A DNA stretch of 64,000 nt, from contig NZ_CP107947.1 of NCBI RefSeq assembly GCF_036059255.1, positions 682,001 to 746,000 on the forward strand, given 5' to 3'. The notes under the pieces were generated by a model. The model searched no databases. It was not told the origin of the DNA and was given only the letters and a program-made list of their open reading frames with translations. The translations under genes were made by a program, and so were the position numbers. This stretch comes from Micromonospora sp. NBC_00389 (GTDB lineage: Bacteria; Actinomycetota; Actinomycetes; Mycobacteriales; Micromonosporaceae). This document shows positions 61,357-64,000 of the stretch, in pieces (position 1 is the first letter of the stretch; every line of letters starts with the position of its first letter).

Positions 61357-63567
61357 TTGACTGCGGACGTTCCACCCGACGATGCCGGCGTGCCCCGGCC
61401 GGCTTACGACCGGCCGAGTCGGGTCTCTGTCGACCCGCCGCTCGGGCGGCTGGACTGCCCGTTGCACGGGCGGGACGACCTGATCGACGAGATCATGCGG
61501 CCACGGGAGATCGCCGGGGACCGGGCCTCGGTGCACATCCTCTGCGGCATGGGCGGCTCAGGTAAGAGCCACGTCGCCCTGGAGATCGCCCGCCGTGCCC
61601 GTTCGGACGGACGGACCGTCTGGTGGGTGCAGGCGGGCCGGCTCAACTCGGGGATGCGCGAGGTGGTCAGCCAACTCGGCGCCTCGGAAACCCAGGTCGA
61701 CCAGGCATGGGCCGGGATGATCAGCGCAACGGACCTGGTCTGGCGCTACCTCAACCAGGCCGGGCAGCCCTGGCTGCTGATCTTCGACAGCGTGGACGAG
61801 CCCGGCACGCTCGGCCCCACCGACGGGGTGCTCGCCGACGGCACCGGCTGGCTGCGCAGCCCGGAGGCCGAGGACGGCATGGTCCTGGTGACCACCCGGG
61901 ACGGCAACCGGAGCACCTGGGGCACCTGGTCGACTCTGCACCAGGTGCGCCCGCTCGACGCCGACGCCGGCGCGCAGGTGCTGATCGACCGGGCCGGCCC
62001 GCAGGCCGGTGACCTGGCCGACGCCCGGGAGCTGGCCCGGGAGCTGGGCGGGTTGCCGCTGGCCCTGCGCGCGGCCGGCAACTACCTCCGGTCGGTCAAC
62101 GCCAGCCCGGTCTGGCGCGGCTCCTCCACCATCACCACCTTCGCCGACTACCGGGCTGCGGTGGAGCGCCGGTTCCGCTCGCCGCGCGACGCCGCCGACA
62201 TCGACCTCGACGAGTCGCTCGGCCTGGAGATCGTCCGCGAGGTCGACGACATCTCACTGGACCTGCTGGCCCGCCGCCAGCTCCAGCAGAGCCGCCCACT
62301 GCTCAACGTGCTGGCCTGCCTGAGCATCTCCCCGGTGCCCTACGAGGTGGTGCTCAAGCCGGCCATCCTGGCCGGGTCGCCACTCTTCGAAGGGCTGACC
62401 GGCCGGCAGCGGGTGAAGGTGCTGGAGGGCATCGGGGACCTCACCCTGGTCGACTTCGACGTCCGGGAGGACGTCACCGACCCGGCCTTCGCGCACGTGC
62501 TGTCGCTGCACCCGCTGGTGCACGCGATGTTCCGGGACCGGGACGAGGTCCGCGAGCAGATCGCCGAGTACCACGGGCTGGTCATGAGGCTGCTGCTCGC
62601 CGCCACCGAGGGGCAGAGCCCGGACGACTCGGGCGTCTGGGCCAACTGGGACGTGCTGGTGCCGCACCTGGTCGAGGCGGTCCGCGAATACCTCGTGCCG
62701 CAGCAGCAGAAACACGACCCTGAGACGGTACGCCGGGCGCTGGAGCTGGCCCGGCTCACCGCCCGCTACCTCATCGCGGTCGGCCTGCCGGGCTCGGCCT
62801 TCGACATTCTCGACCCGATCGTGCGCGGTTGTGGCGCGTACGACCACGAGCGCGACCGGCCCCAGGTACTGGCGCTGCGGCACGAGCTGGGCCGCACCTG
62901 GCTGGAGCGGAACCAGCCGGAGATGGCCGAGCGGGTGCTCCGCGACGTGATCGCGGACCGGACCAGGGTGCTCGGCAGCGACGATGCCGACACGCTGGCC
63001 AGCCGGCACAAGCTGACCAAGGCGATCATGGCGCAGCGTCAGTGGCCGGAGGCCGAGCTGGAGCTGCGGCAGATCGTCATTGCCGAAGACCAGGTCCGCG
63101 GTCCGGAGCACTGGGACACCATGGTGGTGCGGCACAGCCTCGCGCTGGCCGTGCTCGCCCAACACCGGGCCGCCGAGGCCGAGGAGATGCTGCACGCCAT
63201 CCTGGAGGTCCGGTACCGCACCTGGCCACTCAACCAGCCGGAGACCTGGCAGGCCCGGCACACGTTGGCCCGCTGCATGCAGGAGCAGGGCCGGCTCGAC
63301 GAGGCGGAGACGGAGCTGCGGGCCACCCTGGCAACCGTCGAGCCCCGGCACGCCGACCGCAGCGAGGTGCTCGCCATCCGGGCCACCCTGGCCGCGCTCC
63401 TGCTGCTCGACGGGCGCCTCGACCCGGCGATCGAGGCGTACGAGCAGCTGCTGGCCGACCGGCGGCGGCTGCTCGGAGACACCCACCTGGACACTCTCCA
63501 GGTGGAACATGCGCTGCGTCGCCTGCGCAACGGCGACGAAACGGCCGGGCCCACCGGCGGACGCTGA
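61357..63567 (+). CDS. STAND-type NTPase (NB-ARC-like) with TPR repeats
   Basis: A 736-residue protein. The NTPase domain (~35-330) has the P-loop ILCGMGGSGKSHVA, Walker B PWLLIFDSVDEPG, a VLVTTRDGN sensor and GGLPLALRAAG, the GLPL motif of NB-ARC. A winged-helix-like part (~325-420) precedes TPR-like helical repeats (~480-730): ELGRTWLERNQPEMAERVLRDVI, KLTKAIMAQRQWPEAELELRQI, ARCMQEQGRLDEAETELRATL. Such proteins act as signal-triggered switches in regulation, cell death or phage defence. No effector domain is visible at the N-terminus. Start TTG 61357 has AAGGGGGA upstream. It is divergent from the small membrane protein. Confidence 0.9.
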   Translation: MTADVPPDDAGVPRPAYDRPSRVSVDPPLGRLDCPLHGRDDLIDEIMRPREIAGDRASVHILCGMGGSGKSHVALEIARRARSDGRTVWWVQAGRLNSGMREVVSQLGASETQVDQAWAGMISATDLVWRYLNQAGQPWLLIFDSVDEPGTLGPTDGVLADGTGWLRSPEAEDGMVLVTTRDGNRSTWGTWSTLHQVRPLDADAGAQVLIDRAGPQAGDLADARELARELGGLPLALRAAGNYLRSVNASPVWRGSSTITTFADYRAAVERRFRSPRDAADIDLDESLGLEIVREVDDISLDLLARRQLQQSRPLLNVLACLSISPVPYEVVLKPAILAGSPLFEGLTGRQRVKVLEGIGDLTLVDFDVREDVTDPAFAHVLSLHPLVHAMFRDRDEVREQIAEYHGLVMRLLLAATEGQSPDDSGVWANWDVLVPHLVEAVREYLVPQQQKHDPETVRRALELARLTARYLIAVGLPGSAFDILDPIVRGCGAYDHERDRPQVLALRHELGRTWLERNQPEMAERVLRDVIADRTRVLGSDDADTLASRHKLTKAIMAQRQWPEAELELRQIVIAEDQVRGPEHWDTMVVRHSLALAVLAQHRAAEAEEMLHAILEVRYRTWPLNQPETWQARHTLARCMQEQGRLDEAETELRATLATVEPRHADRSEVLAIRATLAALLLLDGRLDPAIEAYEQLLADRRRLLGDTHLDTLQVEHALRRLRNGDETAGPTGGR

Positions 63568-63610
63568 GCACCGACGACCGCCACCGGGCTCGGCGCAGCG
63601 GGCGTCGGGG

Positions 63611-64000
63611 TCAGTGCGGCGCGGCCGGACCCAGGTCGCTCGGGTCGGTGTTGCCGCCACAGACGATCAACGCCACCCGCTCCCCCGCCTGCGGCACGTA
63701 CGCGCCACCGACCAGCGCGGCCAGCGCCGCGGCGCCGCCCAGCTCGGCGGCGACCCGCAGCTCCGACCAGAGCAGCCGGCGCGCCCGCACCAGGTCCTCG
63801 TCGCGGACCAGCACGGAGACCACCCCGGTCCGGCGGGCGGTGTCGAAGGCGATCTCGCCGATCCGACGGGCGCCCAACGAGTCCGTGGCGATGCCGCCCA
63901 CCTCGATGTCGACCGGCCGGCCGGCCTTGAGGGCGGAGTGCAGGGTGGGGATCTGCTCGGGCTCGACGGCGACGACGCGTACCGACCCGTCGAACCAGGT
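63611..64000 (-). CDS. Threonine/serine dehydratase, C-terminal part (5' end beyond window)
   Basis: The last 129 codons of a PLP-dependent dehydratase, cut by the right edge. The visible part has SVRVVAVEPEQIPTLHSALK and VGGIATDSLGARRIGEIAFD, typical of the second half of threonine ammonia-lyase-like enzymes, then LVRARRLLWSELRVAAELGGAAALAAL and a C-terminal VALIVCGGNTDPSDL. The PLP lysine would be upstream. The reaction is likely conversion of threonine or serine to a 2-oxoacid. It converges on the STAND gene with 43 bases between. No regulatory ACT domain follows, so it is the short catabolic kind. Confidence 0.88.
   Translation of the reverse strand, partial: TWFDGSVRVVAVEPEQIPTLHSALKAGRPVDIEVGGIATDSLGARRIGEIAFDTARRTGVVSVLVRDEDLVRARRLLWSELRVAAELGGAAALAALVGGAYVPQAGERVALIVCGGNTDPSDLGPAAPH

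Noticed and set aside
61357..63567. FxSxx-COOH (fxs) peptide system TPR protein
   Set aside because: No small precursor ending in FxSxx and no radical SAM gene are nearby, and the protein is shorter than FxsT-type proteins.

Overview
The window is very G+C-rich, uses many GTG and TTG starts, and carries a typical actinomycete gene set: a SARP regulator, MoeZ, DUF3107 and DUF3152 proteins, a CBM2-like domain on a serine/threonine kinase, and a SigE-type sigma factor. This points to a filamentous actinomycete, most likely Micromonosporaceae (Micromonospora or a close relative). That placement rests on gene content and remembered synteny, not on a marker gene. About 54 protein genes are supported. 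I saw no rRNA, tRNA, CRISPR array, IS element or prophage.

Left part (1-11.5 kb): a dispersed complex I locus on the minus strand. nuoB, nuoC-nuoH and nuoI-J-K-L-M are present, with nuoN expected beyond the left edge. They are interrupted by a DUF2252 gene, a zinc sugar/alcohol dehydrogenase, a CPWA-type glutathione-transferase-like reductase and a SnoaL-like gene. NuoA, NuoD, NuoE, NuoF and NuoG are not in the window. NuoB, NuoC, NuoI and NuoK carry extra low-complexity C-terminal tails. The locus therefore looks like a secondary, incomplete complex I.

11.5-21.5 kb: a SigE-family sigma factor with an overlapping membrane-anchored FG-GAP-like protein; a PLP decarboxylase with a GPH-type transporter; an alkyltransferase-like DNA repair protein; proB-proA; a squalene-cyclase-repeat protein; and MoeZ (sulfur transfer for molybdopterin, thiamine or cysteine).

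21.5-34 kb: two DUF3152 secreted metalloprotease-like paralogues, an alpha/beta hydrolase and a 1263-residue Pro-rich repeat protein on the minus strand. Divergent from these are a TetR regulator and a DUF3107 protein. Then come a ferritin-like protein, a DEAD-box RNA helicase (with a consensus CRP-type palindrome in the shared intergenic region), a methyltransferase and an HTH protein.

34-49 kb: a membrane-anchored His-rich protein, RecQ with a C-terminal phosphoribosyltransferase-like domain, an unusual SARP regulator with membrane helices and a ComEA-like HhH domain, a lipoprotein, an SDR, a complete branched-chain amino acid type ABC transporter (SBP, two ATPases, two permeases) ending in a large composite palindrome, a secreted GDPD phosphodiesterase, and a TrkH/TrkA potassium uptake pair.

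49-64 kb: a receptor kinase with an extracellular CBM2-like domain; a spermidine-synthase-like membrane fusion; a secreted coiled-coil M15-like protein; a four-gene overlapping signalling operon (receiver-PP2C, CHASE3 histidine kinase, response regulator, inositol-phosphatase-like); a membrane M28 peptidase; a divergent pair of a small membrane protein and a STAND NTPase with TPRs around a 16-bp palindrome; and the 3' part of a threonine dehydratase gene. The least explained parts are the split nuo locus, the STAND/membrane pair, the SARP-TM-HhH fusion, the RecQ-PRTase fusion and the Pro-rich repeat protein.
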